DNA of 64,000 bases from Prevotella sp. GTDB lineage: Bacteria > Bacteroidota > Bacteroidia > Bacteroidales > Bacteroidaceae. Made by a program: the position numbers and the translations under genes. The stretch lies in assembly GCA_017475005.1 (NCBI GenBank), contig JAFVGI010000046.1:1-64000 (forward strand). The letters are read 5' to 3'. Below, in pieces: positions 32,641-41,541 of this stretch. Below the pieces are notes generated by a model, which ran no database searches, was not told where the DNA came from, and was given only the letters and a program-made list of their open reading frames with translations. Position 1 is the first letter of the stretch. The number at the start of each line of letters is the position of its first letter.

Positions 32641-33558
32641 ATGTGGATAATATTAGCCTTTCTCTCAGCGGCGTTGTTGGGATTTTATGATGTCTTTAAG
32701 AAAGAATCTCTTAAGGGTAATGCTGTTATACCGGTATTGCTCCTTAATACATTCTTTTCTTCACTCATATTCCTGCCTTTTATCATTCTCTCTTCTCAGA
32801 ATCTGATTGGCGATGGTAGCATATTCTATTGCGCTCCCTTCCAGTGGGAAGACCAGAAATATATCATTCTGAAATCCGTCATAGTCCTTACCTCATGGCT
32901 TTTGGCTTATTTCGGTTTGAAACATCTTCCACTTACCATTGTAGGTCCTATCAATGCTACCCGTCCTGTTATGGTGCTCATTGGTGCCATGCTCATCTTT
33001 GCCGAACATCTAAACCTGTGGCAATGGGCCGGTGTCATAGTAGCGTTGCTGGGCATAGAACTCCTTAAACACACATCTAAGAAGGAAGGCATCAGCTGGG
33101 CCCGAAACAAGTGGATATACTTTGTTATTCTCGCCAATGTGATGGGGGCCATCTCTGGTCTTTATGACAAATACCTGATGGCATCTCCCGAGAATGGCGG
33201 TGTGGGACTAAATAAGATGGCTGTGCAGTCATGGTATAACATTTACCAGTTCTTTATGATGGCTGCCATGCTGCTGTTCCTATGGTGGCCTACACACAAG
33301 AAGACGACACCTTTTCACTGGCATTGGGGTATTCCGCTGATAAGCATCTTCCTCTCCTGTGCTGACTTTGTATATTTCTATGCCCTCGGTCTCGATGGCG
33401 CAATGATAAGTATTGTCTCAATGATACGCAGAGGTAGCGTTATTGTCAGCTTCCTGTGTGGCGCTGTAATTCTTCACGAAAAGAATCTCCGTGCCAAAGC
33501 GGTTGACCTCCTCCTCGTTATTCTCTCAATGGTATTGTTGTATTTTGGAAGTAGGTAA
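32641..33558 (+). CDS. DMT family transporter (EamA-like)
   Basis: 305 aa with about 10 TM segments in two EamA-like halves (MWIILAFLSAALLGFYDVFK at the N-terminus, YFVILANVMGAISGLYDKYL in the middle). Drug/metabolite exporter superfamily; substrate unknown. The conserved PINATRPVMVLIGAMLIFAE segment closes the first half. Followed by a microrepeat tract and the patatin gene. Confidence 0.87.
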   Translation: MWIILAFLSAALLGFYDVFKKESLKGNAVIPVLLLNTFFSSLIFLPFIILSSQNLIGDGSIFYCAPFQWEDQKYIILKSVIVLTSWLLAYFGLKHLPLTIVGPINATRPVMVLIGAMLIFAEHLNLWQWAGVIVALLGIELLKHTSKKEGISWARNKWIYFVILANVMGAISGLYDKYLMASPENGGVGLNKMAVQSWYNIYQFFMMAAMLLFLWWPTHKKTTPFHWHWGIPLISIFLSCADFVYFYALGLDGAMISIVSMIRRGSVIVSFLCGAVILHEKNLRAKAVDLLLVILSMVLLYFGSR

Positions 33559-33559
33559 A

Positions 33560-33662
33560 GGTTATAGGTTATTGGTTATAGGTTATGGGTTATGGACGAT
33601 TATAGGTTATAGGTTAGAGGTTATGGGTTATTGACCTGAAATTTGGAACTTGAAACTAAAGA
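33560..33662. repeat. GGTTATAGGTTATTG microrepeat tract
   Basis: About ten GGTTAT units between the DMT and patatin genes, ending in GGAACTTGAAACTAAAG right before the patatin start. Confidence 0.7.
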
Positions 33663-33663
33663 T

Positions 33664-34515
33664 ATGAACGGATTAGTATTGGAAGGCGGTGGCCTTAGGG
33701 GTATGTTTACCAGTGGTGTGCTGGATGCTTTTGATGAGGCCGGGCTGAAGTTTGACGGCATCATCGGAGTGTCGGCCGGTGCCTTGTTTGGCGTGAACTA
33801 TAAGTCTCAGCAAAGGGGACGCGCATTGAGGTATAACCTCGCTATGCGCAACGAACCGCGTTACATGGGATGGAAATGTCTGCTGAAGACGCGAAACATT
33901 GTGTCGCCAGACTTCTCGTATCATATTCTGCCATTCGAGATAGATATCTTCGACAAAGAGACGTTTGATGCCAATCCTACAGACTTTTGGATGGTTTGTA
34001 CGGACATCCTGACAGGTCAGCCGGTATATCATAAGATGAAGGAATTCAGCCACCACGAAATGGAGTGGTGTAGGGCAACAGCATCAATGCCTGTGGTGTC
34101 AACGCCTGTGGAGATAGACGGCTATACGCTGCTGGACGGTGGTATGGTGGATGCGATACCGTTAAAGAAATTCCAGGAAATGGGATATGACAGGAATATC
34201 GTTGTCCTGACACAGCCAAGGGATTATTTCAAAAAGAAGATGAAGATAACGTGGCTGATAAAACTGCTCAGCAAGAAATATCCGATGGTTGGCAAGATAA
34301 TGGAGAAACGGCACCTGATGTATAACGAGGAACTGGAGTATATTGCTCAGGAAGAGAAGAAGGGCAATACCCTCATAATAGCTCCTGACCAACCTCTTGG
34401 CATCGGCCGCACGGAACTGAGCGAGAAGAAAATCAAGGCTGTTTATCAGATGGGGTATGAGAAAGGTAAAAGCTTTTTGTCAGATACTCGTACCAAGGGC
34501 TTCGTTGACAGGTGA
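33664..34515 (+). CDS. Patatin-like phospholipase
   Basis: 283 aa from ATG 33664 (MNGLVLEGGGLRGMFTSGVL); a TTG at 33643 is an extension into repeat DNA. Patatin fold: oxyanion loop GGGLRG, nucleophile GVSAG (Ser near 44) and the catalytic Asp in LLDGGMVDAIP. Matches the YjjU-type single-domain patatins; likely a cytoplasmic lipid acyl hydrolase. Its 3' end overlaps the convergent trmN6-like gene by 83 bp. Confidence 0.88.
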   Translation: MNGLVLEGGGLRGMFTSGVLDAFDEAGLKFDGIIGVSAGALFGVNYKSQQRGRALRYNLAMRNEPRYMGWKCLLKTRNIVSPDFSYHILPFEIDIFDKETFDANPTDFWMVCTDILTGQPVYHKMKEFSHHEMEWCRATASMPVVSTPVEIDGYTLLDGGMVDAIPLKKFQEMGYDRNIVVLTQPRDYFKKKMKITWLIKLLSKKYPMVGKIMEKRHLMYNEELEYIAQEEKKGNTLIIAPDQPLGIGRTELSEKKIKAVYQMGYEKGKSFLSDTRTKGFVDR

Positions 34516-35170
34516 CAGCCAAATCTTGAACCATTAAGGTTTGTGTTTCGCTTTCAATTGGTTCTGGGTGTCTCCTTATATATAATACAACACGTTTAGG
34601 GACTTTCTTTTCTGTTGTTCGGATATAGATTTTCTTGACTATAAACATATTGGCATAGGCACATTCGGACTCTATGCGTGAAAGAGCTGTAGTGGGCAGG
34701 ATGAGTGTTAATGTTCCATCGTCGGTAAGCAGTTGCTTACTGCAAGAAATAAGTTCAAAAAAGGGTAGGGAGGATGTGTGTCTGGCATCGTTACGTGCCT
34801 TATCAGGGCAATTTAGATTTTCCTCAAAAAATGGTGGATTGCTGATGATGGAGTCGTAGTGACTATCAAAGTTGGAGGCATAGTCTTTCAGCGATGTGTG
34901 GAGGACCATTATGCGTTCCCAAAAAGGACTGTCTGCAATATTCTCTGTAGCTTGTTCGCACGCATCATTATCAATGTCGATAGCTGTGATGCAGGCATCG
35001 GGAAAACGTTGGGCCATCATGAGAGCACACAGACCTGTTCCTGTACCGATATCAAGGATGTTCCGTCCTCCAATCGCCAATGCTCCAAGAAGCACACCAT
35101 CTGTGCCAACTTTCATGGCACATCTGTCATGACGAACATAAAACTGCTGAAACTGAAAACCGCTATTCAT
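34433..35170 (-). CDS. tRNA1(Val) (adenine(37)-N6)-methyltransferase-like protein
   Basis: 245 aa. SAM-dependent methyltransferase of the YfiC/TrmN6 group: FVRHDRCAMKVGTDGVLLG-like block at the N-terminus (FYVRHDRCAMKVGTDGVLLG), ILDIGTGTGLCALMMAQR for SAM and the catalytic NPPFFEENL. Expected to methylate A37 in tRNA-Val. Convergent overlap of 83 bp with the patatin gene. uvrB ends 19 nt away, upstream DNA being AATTGTC microrepeat. Confidence 0.88.
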   Translation of the reverse strand: MNSGFQFQQFYVRHDRCAMKVGTDGVLLGALAIGGRNILDIGTGTGLCALMMAQRFPDACITAIDIDNDACEQATENIADSPFWERIMVLHTSLKDYASNFDSHYDSIISNPPFFEENLNCPDKARNDARHTSSLPFFELISCSKQLLTDDGTLTLILPTTALSRIESECAYANMFIVKKIYIRTTEKKVPKRVVLYIRRHPEPIESETQTLMVQDLAVTCQRSPWYEYLTKSFYLSHTPSDKQP

Positions 35171-35189
35171 AATGCATAATTGTCAATTA

Positions 35190-37289
35190 TCAATTATCAA
35201 TTTTCAGTTTATTTCTTAGGGCGATGATTTCGTCTCTATATTGTGCTGCTATGAGGAAATCGAGATTCTTGGCAGCTTCCTTCATGCGTGCTGTTGCTGT
35301 CTCGATGGCTTTTTCTATCTGTTCCTTCGACATGACATCAACAATAGGGTCTGCTGCCATAGAAGAACCGTATTCGGGTTCGATATATGCCATAGCAGCA
35401 TGCTCTGCTCCAACAACAGAAGCTGTTCCGAGGGTGCCGGAAGCACGACCTGTCATCTTGAGTTTCGATAATGTCTCGTCACTCTTGACAACAGCCTGGA
35501 TGGTCTTGCGGTTGAGGTCTTTCTGTATCTGTTGTGGCACGATGCCGTGAGCCTCGTTGTATGCTATCTGTTTTGCACGTCTGCGATTTGTCTCGTCGAT
35601 GGTCTGCTGCATGCTCTCGGTAATGGTGTCGCCATACATTATTACCCTGCCGTCAACGTTTCGGGCAGCACGTCCTGCTGTCTGGGTAAGGCTGCGATGT
35701 GACCTAAGGAATCCCTCTTTGTCGGCATCGAGGATGGCAACCAAAGATACCTCAGGCAGGTCGAGACCCTCACGAAGGAGGTTGATACCTACCAGGACAT
35801 CATATTTGCCGGCACGCAAATCGCTGAGTATCTGTACTCTGTCGAGGGTGCTGACATCAGAGTGGATATAACTGGTTTTTACACCATTATTAAGAAGGTA
35901 TGTCGTCAGCTCTTCTGCCATACGTTTTGTAAGAGTAGTAACAAGTACACGCTGGTGTTTCTCGCTGCATACCTGTATCTCTTCAAGGAGGTCGTCAATC
36001 TGATTCTCGGTAGGGCGCACCTCAATGATAGGGTCGAGTAGTCCTGTAGGACGTATAACCTGTTCCACAACAACACCTTCTGCCTGTTCCAATTCATATT
36101 CCGCAGGAGTGGCGGAGACATAGATTGTCTGGTTGAGCATCTGCTCAAATTCCTCAAAACGAAGGGGCCTGTTATCAAAGGCTGCAGGCAGGCGGAAGCC
36201 ATATTCCACGAGGTTCTGCTTACGACTTCTGTCACCACCATACATAGCACGAATCTGGGGAATAGAAACATGGCTCTCGTCAATCATCATGAGGAAGTCA
36301 TGAGGGAAGAAATCGAACAAGCAATATGGCCGTTCACCAGGGGCTCTACCATCGAAATATCGTGAATAGTTCTCTATGCCGGAACAATGACCAAGTTCCT
36401 TAATCATCTCAAGGTCATACTCTACACGTTCCTTGATGCGTTGAGCTTTCAACTCATCGCCAATACTCTTAAAATAATCTATTTGCGTAACAAGGTCATC
36501 TTGGATGGCATGTACTGCAGACTCCTGCTGCTCCTTCGTAGTAACAAAGAGATTGGCAGGATATATCTGGTATTCATCAAAGGATTCCAAATGGTGGTAG
36601 GTGCTTGCTTCAAGTTCTGAAATGTCGTCTATCTCATCATCCCAGAAAGTGACACGCAAAATACCATCAGAGTATGCCATGGAAATGTCAACAGTATCTC
36701 CTTTTACGCGAAATTCACCACGATTTAACTCTATATCATTCCTGATATATAACGCATCTACGAGTTTTCGCAGGAAATCATTTCTTTCGATTTTCTGTCC
36801 CCTCTTGATGTTTATTACAGACCCTTGCATGGTAGAAGGCCCGCCCATACCGTAAATGCATGATACAGAACTAACTACGATAACATCCTGTCTGCCAGAG
36901 AGAAGGGCAGAAACAGCACGAAGGCGGAGCTTGTCAATCTCTTCGTTGATAGCAAGGTCTTTCTCGATATATGTGTCAGTAGAAGGAAGGTAAGATTCTG
37001 GTTGGTAATAATCGTAATAGGATACATAATACTCTACAGCATTTTCAGGAAAGAAAGCTTTCATCTCCTCGTATAGCTGTGCCGCAAGAGTTTTGTTGTG
37101 AGAAAGAATGAGAGTAGGCTTACCAATCTGCTGGATTACATTAGCCATTGTGAAGGTCTTTCCTGAACCTGTGACACCCAATAGTACCTGTGCAGGAAGA
37201 CCACTTCGTACCCCTTCAACCAATTGTGCTATGGCTTCGGGTTGGTCACCAGTTGGTTTGTATTTTGAGGTAAGTTTATACTCGTTCAT
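35190..37289 (-). CDS. uvrB: Excinuclease ABC subunit UvrB
   Basis: 699 aa from ATG 37289 (MNEYKLTSKYKPTGDQPEAI); an extension to 37337 covers the promoter. Damage-verifying helicase-like subunit of nucleotide excision repair. Walker A LLGVTGSGKTFT, beta-hairpin region YVSYYDYYQPESYLP, DESHVSIPQIRAMYGGDRSR, helicase motifs VGINLLREGLDLPEVSLVAI and the C-terminal UVR motif (MKEAAKNLDFLIAAQYRDEI). The last residues (KIDN) and the stop are provided by a microrepeat. Confidence 0.97.
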   Translation of the reverse strand: MNEYKLTSKYKPTGDQPEAIAQLVEGVRSGLPAQVLLGVTGSGKTFTMANVIQQIGKPTLILSHNKTLAAQLYEEMKAFFPENAVEYYVSYYDYYQPESYLPSTDTYIEKDLAINEEIDKLRLRAVSALLSGRQDVIVVSSVSCIYGMGGPSTMQGSVINIKRGQKIERNDFLRKLVDALYIRNDIELNRGEFRVKGDTVDISMAYSDGILRVTFWDDEIDDISELEASTYHHLESFDEYQIYPANLFVTTKEQQESAVHAIQDDLVTQIDYFKSIGDELKAQRIKERVEYDLEMIKELGHCSGIENYSRYFDGRAPGERPYCLFDFFPHDFLMMIDESHVSIPQIRAMYGGDRSRKQNLVEYGFRLPAAFDNRPLRFEEFEQMLNQTIYVSATPAEYELEQAEGVVVEQVIRPTGLLDPIIEVRPTENQIDDLLEEIQVCSEKHQRVLVTTLTKRMAEELTTYLLNNGVKTSYIHSDVSTLDRVQILSDLRAGKYDVLVGINLLREGLDLPEVSLVAILDADKEGFLRSHRSLTQTAGRAARNVDGRVIMYGDTITESMQQTIDETNRRRAKQIAYNEAHGIVPQQIQKDLNRKTIQAVVKSDETLSKLKMTGRASGTLGTASVVGAEHAAMAYIEPEYGSSMAADPIVDVMSKEQIEKAIETATARMKEAAKNLDFLIAAQYRDEIIALRNKLKIDN

Positions 37290-37294
37290 AGATG

Positions 37295-37302
37295 CAAAGG
37301 TA
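37295..37302 (-). promoter_or_regulatory. Promoter of uvrB
   Basis: TACCTTTG on the minus strand, with CTTG 18 bp upstream (37324-37321). Supports the start at 37289 with a very short leader. Confidence 0.55.
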
Positions 37303-37406
37303 GCGATTTTCTTCAATATACAAGCTTGATAGTGCATATTTGTTAAAAAAATCTTAATTTTCTAACTAAAAACAGTAAGTGTGATGTATATCTCATGTTT
37401 TTTTGT

Positions 37407-37414
37407 TACCTTTG
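37407..37414 (+). promoter_or_regulatory. Promoter -7 element of the bamD operon
   Basis: TACCTTTG, 16 nt before the bamD ATG at 37431, so the leader is only a few nt. No -33 match seen. Confidence 0.55.
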
Positions 37415-37430
37415 TGCCGAATTTTTGCGT

Positions 37431-38276
37431 ATGCGCGTGAAGAATTTTTATATTATACTCGTGATTATGGTAGTTCTTTTGTCTGGTTGTGCAAAGGAAT
37501 TTAGTGCCGTATATAAGTCCAATGATTACCTCTACAAGTATGAATATGCCAAGACATGTTTTGTGGAAGGTAAGTTTTCTCAGGCATCAGTACTATTGGG
37601 TGACCTTGTGACTATTATGAAGGGAACCTCAAAAGGAGAAGAATGTTTGTTCCTATATGCCGTTGCGACATATCGTAATGGAGATTATGATTCAGCAGCG
37701 GAGATTTTTAAGAAATATAGCACGTCTTATCCTCAAGGCTTGTTTGCTGAAGAATCTTCGTACTTCGTAGGTGAGAGTATGTATAATACCGTTCCAGAGC
37801 CACGTTTGGATCAGACACCAACGTATTCTGCAATGAAGGCATATCAGGATTTTATGGATATGTATCCGGAAAGTCCGCATCGCAAGGTAGCAGAACAAAA
37901 GCTATATGAACTCCAGGATGTTCTTGTGAAGAAGGAACTTATCAATGCGCAGTTGTATTATAACCTTGGTACATATTTTGGTAACTGCACCAGTGGAGGT
38001 AATAATTATGATGCTTGCATAGTAACCTCACAGAATGCTATAAAGGAATATCCTTTCTCAAAATATCGTGAGGAATTTGCATCACTCATTATGAAGAGTA
38101 AGTATGCGTTGGCTTTCCATAGTGTTCATGCCAAGCAAGCAGAGCGCTATCAGGATGCTGAGGATGAATGCTATGGTTTCATAAATGAATACCCAGATTC
38201 GAAAGACCGCCAGTTGGCAGAGAAATATATTGAAAAATGTAAAAGATTTATAAAAGATGGATTACAAGAAGAGTAA
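37431..38276 (+). CDS. bamD: Outer membrane protein assembly factor BamD
   Basis: 281 aa from ATG 37431 (MRVKNFYIILVIMVVLLSGC); the longer frame to 37395 overlaps the promoter. Lipoprotein signal with lipobox LLSGC, then TPR repeats (YAKTCFVEGKFSQASVLLGD, FKKYSTSYPQGLFAEESSYF). BamD partners BamA in folding beta-barrel outer-membrane proteins. Followed by rpoZ with a 20-bp overlap, the conserved Bacteroidales order bamD-rpoZ-DUF4293. Confidence 0.93.
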   Translation: MRVKNFYIILVIMVVLLSGCAKEFSAVYKSNDYLYKYEYAKTCFVEGKFSQASVLLGDLVTIMKGTSKGEECLFLYAVATYRNGDYDSAAEIFKKYSTSYPQGLFAEESSYFVGESMYNTVPEPRLDQTPTYSAMKAYQDFMDMYPESPHRKVAEQKLYELQDVLVKKELINAQLYYNLGTYFGNCTSGGNNYDACIVTSQNAIKEYPFSKYREEFASLIMKSKYALAFHSVHAKQAERYQDAEDECYGFINEYPDSKDRQLAEKYIEKCKRFIKDGLQEE

Positions 38277-38601
38277 AGCACCTACAAACACGGTTACACG
38301 TGACCTGATGGATTTTTGTGACGCAACAGACAATATCTACGAGAGTGTTGCAATAATCGGTAAACGTGCAAACCAAATATCTCAGGATATCAAGCAGGAG
38401 TTAAGTAAAAAACTTTCTGAGTTTGCTAACTACAGCGATACACTTGAGGAGGTTTTCGAAAATCGTGAGCAGATAGAAATCAGCCGCTATTACGAGAAAT
38501 TGCCAAAGCCATCACTCTTAGCAACAGAGGAGTTCCTGAATCATGAGATATACTGGAAGGATCCTTCACAGGAAGTCTATGATGACGATGATGATTTTTA
38601 A
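38257..38601 (+). CDS. rpoZ: DNA-directed RNA polymerase subunit omega (Bacteroidota type)
   Basis: 114 aa. Opens MDYKKSKAPTNTVTRDLMDF and contains NIYESVAIIGKRANQISQDI, the Rpb6/omega signature that folds the beta-prime subunit, and an acidic DDDDDF tail. Its start overlaps bamD by 20 bp; the fused DUF4293 gene starts 6 nt after its stop. Expression is therefore tied to BamD production. Confidence 0.92.
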   Translation: MDYKKSKAPTNTVTRDLMDFCDATDNIYESVAIIGKRANQISQDIKQELSKKLSEFANYSDTLEEVFENREQIEISRYYEKLPKPSLLATEEFLNHEIYWKDPSQEVYDDDDDF

Positions 38602-38607
38602 AAAGTT

Positions 38608-39783
38608 ATGTGGCAGCGTAAACAAACGATATATCTGTTAGTGGTGACACTGCTGATGGGAGTATTGGCAGCCTATGTTCCCAAGAATGGAATGGAAGGG
38701 AATATTCTTAGCAGTATTGCTGGAGTAACAGCATTATTCAGTTTTATCACGATATTCTTTTTTAAGAATCGCGCTTTGCAGAAAACTTTATGCAAGTTTG
38801 GCATTGTATTAATCATTGCCTGGCTTACATATTATTGTTATAATTGTTACTATGTATATTGGCATGGAAGCTTTTATCTGTGGCCTCCAAGCTTGATACC
38901 TATTGTGGCATTCGTGGTCTATCTGCTTGCCATCAAGGGAATACAACATGACGAAAACCTTATTAAGTCTATGGACAGAATTAGAACAATTGCCATTCTT
39001 ATGGCAGCATCTGCTGCTATGTTTACTTCTTGCGGCAGTAATGAAGAACCCAACGAGGGTGATACTAAGACAGTTAAAGTGGGTGACGCAAAGTTTGACA
39101 TGGTTTATGTGGCACCAGGAAATTTCCGTATGGGAGCAACATCAGAGCAGGATGGCTTTGACAACTTTACAGAGTTGCCAGCACATGATGTTCAGATTAC
39201 CAAGGGTTATTGGATTGGTAAGACAGAGGTAACACAAGAGTTGTGGGATGAGGTGATGGGAAATAATCCTTCTGATATCAAGCAGTACGGTGGTAAGGAT
39301 GATCCTACACTGCCTGTAATGAATATTACGTGGAGTGATGCGCAAAAGTTTGTTAAGATACTTTCAGAAAAGACAGGTGATAAATTCCGTCTGCCAACAG
39401 AAGCTGAATGGGAATATGCAGCTCGTGGTGCAGCAAAGTCTTTCTCTCACCAGTATAGCGGTTCTAAATATCTTGACAATGTAGCCTGCTATCGTGCAAC
39501 ATCAAATGGTACTCCTCATCCTGTAGGACAGTATATGCCAAATGAATTGGATATGCGTGATATGAATGGCAATGTGTCAGAATGGGTTGAAGATAACTTT
39601 GAAAAATACAGAGATACCTTGGAGATTGACCCAGTGGTTAAGAGTGGTGATGCTATTGCACACGTAGCACGTGGAGGTTCTTTTATCAGCACAACAACAG
39701 AATGCCGTACTGCTTCTCGCGAAAATTATGGCCCAGAATTTAAGGCTGTAACAGTTGGTTTGCGTGTAGTAATGGAAAAATAA
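38608..39783 (+). CDS. DUF4293 membrane protein fused to a SUMF1/FGE-like domain
   Basis: 391 aa. Residues 1-121 are a complete DUF4293 protein (four TM segments, ending SMDRIR where DUF4293 proteins normally stop). The frame then runs on through a lipoprotein-like signal (TIAILMAASAAMFTSC, Cys near 138) into a formylglycine-generating-enzyme/SUMF1 domain (FDMVYVAPGNFRMGA, FRLPTEAEWEYAARG, MRDMNGNVSEWVED, and HVARGGSF). An ATG at 38971 (MDRIRTIAILMAASAAMFTS) could also be used to make a separate lipoprotein. No sulfatase is nearby, so the SUMF1 domain is probably not a classical sulfatase maturase. Third gene of the bamD operon. Confidence 0.88.
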   Translation: MWQRKQTIYLLVVTLLMGVLAAYVPKNGMEGNILSSIAGVTALFSFITIFFFKNRALQKTLCKFGIVLIIAWLTYYCYNCYYVYWHGSFYLWPPSLIPIVAFVVYLLAIKGIQHDENLIKSMDRIRTIAILMAASAAMFTSCGSNEEPNEGDTKTVKVGDAKFDMVYVAPGNFRMGATSEQDGFDNFTELPAHDVQITKGYWIGKTEVTQELWDEVMGNNPSDIKQYGGKDDPTLPVMNITWSDAQKFVKILSEKTGDKFRLPTEAEWEYAARGAAKSFSHQYSGSKYLDNVACYRATSNGTPHPVGQYMPNELDMRDMNGNVSEWVEDNFEKYRDTLEIDPVVKSGDAIAHVARGGSFISTTTECRTASRENYGPEFKAVTVGLRVVMEK

Positions 39784-39869
39784 TTGTAATCGCACACAGT
39801 TTAAGATAAAAATACTAACACTTTGTATTAAAAACCAAAGGAAATCAAACAAAGTGTAAGAAATTGAAG

Positions 39870-39899
39870 AAAAAGTTGCATTTTTTGCAACTTTTTTTT
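39870..39899 (+). terminator. Intrinsic terminator of the bamD operon
   Basis: AAAAGTTGCA (39871-39880) pairs with TGCAACTTTT (39886-39895), followed by TTTT. The gdhA promoter begins in its T-run. Confidence 0.85.
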
Positions 39900-39928
39900 G
39901 TTTGTTTCAGAAAAAATGTGTAATTTTG
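39897..39928 (+). promoter_or_regulatory. Promoter of gdhA
   Basis: TTTG 39897-39900, 20-bp spacer, TAATTTTG 39921-39928. A leader of about 150 nt follows, containing TGTGGCA (39946) and TGCCACA (39971) as an inverted pair with a 18-nt gap. Confidence 0.7.
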
Positions 39929-40086
39929 CAGGCGTAAATCAATGATGTGGCATAAAAAGTTGTGAAAAAGTGCCACAAATTAAGAAACAACAACACAAGC
40001 GCAAACAAAATGACAATTAACGTACCTTGTTTGTTATAGAAATGAATATTGGTACACATTATTTAAAATAATAAAAGGTAAAAAAG

Positions 40087-41427
40087 ATGAATGCACAAGC
40101 AGTAATCGAAAATCTCAAGCAGAGATTTCCAAATGAGCCGGAGTACATCCAGGCCGTATCTCAGGTTCTTCCAACTATCGAAGAAGAGTACAACAAGCAC
40201 CCAGAGTTTGACAAGGCAAACCTCATCGAGCGTCTCTGTATTCCAGATCGCGTAATTGAGTTCCGTGTATCTTGGGTTGACGACAAAGGTAACGTTCAGA
40301 CAAACATGGGTTACCGTATTCAGCATAACAACGTTATTGGCCCATACAAAGGCGGTATCCGTTTCCACAAGTCAGTAAACCTTGGTATTCTGAAGTTCCT
40401 TGCTTTCGAGCAGACTTTCAAGAACTCTTTGACAACTCTCCCAATGGGTGGTGCAAAGGGTGGCTCTGACTTCTCTCCACGTGGAAAGAGCGATGCAGAG
40501 GTTATGCGTTTCTGCCAGGCTTTCATGACAGAACTCTATCGTCACGTTGGTGCTGACGAAGACGTTCCGGCTGGTGATATCGGTGTAGGTGGCCGTGAGG
40601 TAGGTTACATGTTCGGTATGTACAAGAAGCTCACACACCAGTTCACAGGTATGCTTACAGGTAAGGGCCTCTCATTCGGTGGTTCTCTGATTCGTCCTGA
40701 GGCAACAGGTTATGGTAATGTATACTTCCTCCTGAACATGCTGAAGACACGTAACATCGACATTAAGGGTAAGAAGGTTCTCGTTTCTGGTTCTGGTAAC
40801 GTTGCTCAGTACACAATGGAGAAGCTTATCCAACTCGGTGCTATTCCTATGACATGTTCTGACTCTAATGGTTATGTATATGATCCAGACGGAATCGATC
40901 GCGCTAAGCTCGACTATATCATGGAACTGAAGAACGTTCAGCGTGGACGTATCAAGGAGTATGCTGAGAAGTATCCTACAGCAAAGTATGTTGAGGGTAA
41001 GAAGCCTTGGGGTGAGAAGGGTTGTGAAATCGCTCTTCCTTCTGCAACACAGAATGAAATCAACGAAGAGGCAGCTAAGACTCTTGTTGCTAACGGCGTA
41101 ATCGCTGTTTCTGAGGGCGCTAACATGCCTACAACACCAGAGGCTATCAAGGTATTCCAGGATGCTAAGATTCTCTACTCTCCAGGTAAGGCTGCTAATG
41201 CTGGTGGTGTATCTGTTTCTGGTCTTGAGATGTCTCAGAACTCAGAGCGTCTGTCTTGGAGTTCTGAGGAGGTTGACAACTACCTGCACAAGATTATGAA
41301 CGATATTCACGAGAACTGCGTGAAGTATGGTACAGAGGCTGATGGCTACATCAACTATGTAAAGGGTGCAAACGTTGCTGGCTTTATGAAGGTTGCTAAT
41401 GCAATGATGGCACAGGGTATCGTTTAA
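40087..41427 (+). CDS. gdhA: NADP-specific glutamate dehydrogenase
   Basis: 446 aa, hexameric class I GDH. Converts 2-oxoglutarate and ammonia to glutamate, the main ammonia-assimilation route in Bacteroidales. Motifs: MGYRIQHNNVIGPYKGGIRF, PMGGAKGGSDFSPRGKSDAE with the catalytic lysines, DVPAGDIGVGGREVGYMFGM, the Rossmann VLVSGSGNVAQYTMEKL and NAGGVSVSGLEMSQNS. Single-gene unit with its own promoter and terminator; codons here are enriched in the frequently used set, fitting high expression. Confidence 0.97.
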   Translation: MNAQAVIENLKQRFPNEPEYIQAVSQVLPTIEEEYNKHPEFDKANLIERLCIPDRVIEFRVSWVDDKGNVQTNMGYRIQHNNVIGPYKGGIRFHKSVNLGILKFLAFEQTFKNSLTTLPMGGAKGGSDFSPRGKSDAEVMRFCQAFMTELYRHVGADEDVPAGDIGVGGREVGYMFGMYKKLTHQFTGMLTGKGLSFGGSLIRPEATGYGNVYFLLNMLKTRNIDIKGKKVLVSGSGNVAQYTMEKLIQLGAIPMTCSDSNGYVYDPDGIDRAKLDYIMELKNVQRGRIKEYAEKYPTAKYVEGKKPWGEKGCEIALPSATQNEINEEAAKTLVANGVIAVSEGANMPTTPEAIKVFQDAKILYSPGKAANAGGVSVSGLEMSQNSERLSWSSEEVDNYLHKIMNDIHENCVKYGTEADGYINYVKGANVAGFMKVANAMMAQGIV

Positions 41428-41449
41428 AAGATTTTTCAGATATAACAAA

Positions 41450-41490
41450 AATGAGGTGGGCACCAATTGGTGTTCACCTCATTGCTTTTA
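41450..41490 (+). terminator. Terminator of gdhA
   Basis: AATGAGGTG (41450-41458) and CACCTCATT (41475-41483) with an inner CACC/GGTG pair, followed by GCTTTTAA. Confidence 0.8.
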
Positions 41491-41541
41491 AATAACTTCA
41501 CCTTTAATTTCCTTTACTCCCCCCCCCTTTACTTTCCCTTC

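Noticed and set aside
38971..39783. Separate lipoprotein SUMF1 gene instead of a fusion
   Set aside because: No stop codon separates it from DUF4293 in this sequence; kept as an alternative internal start only.
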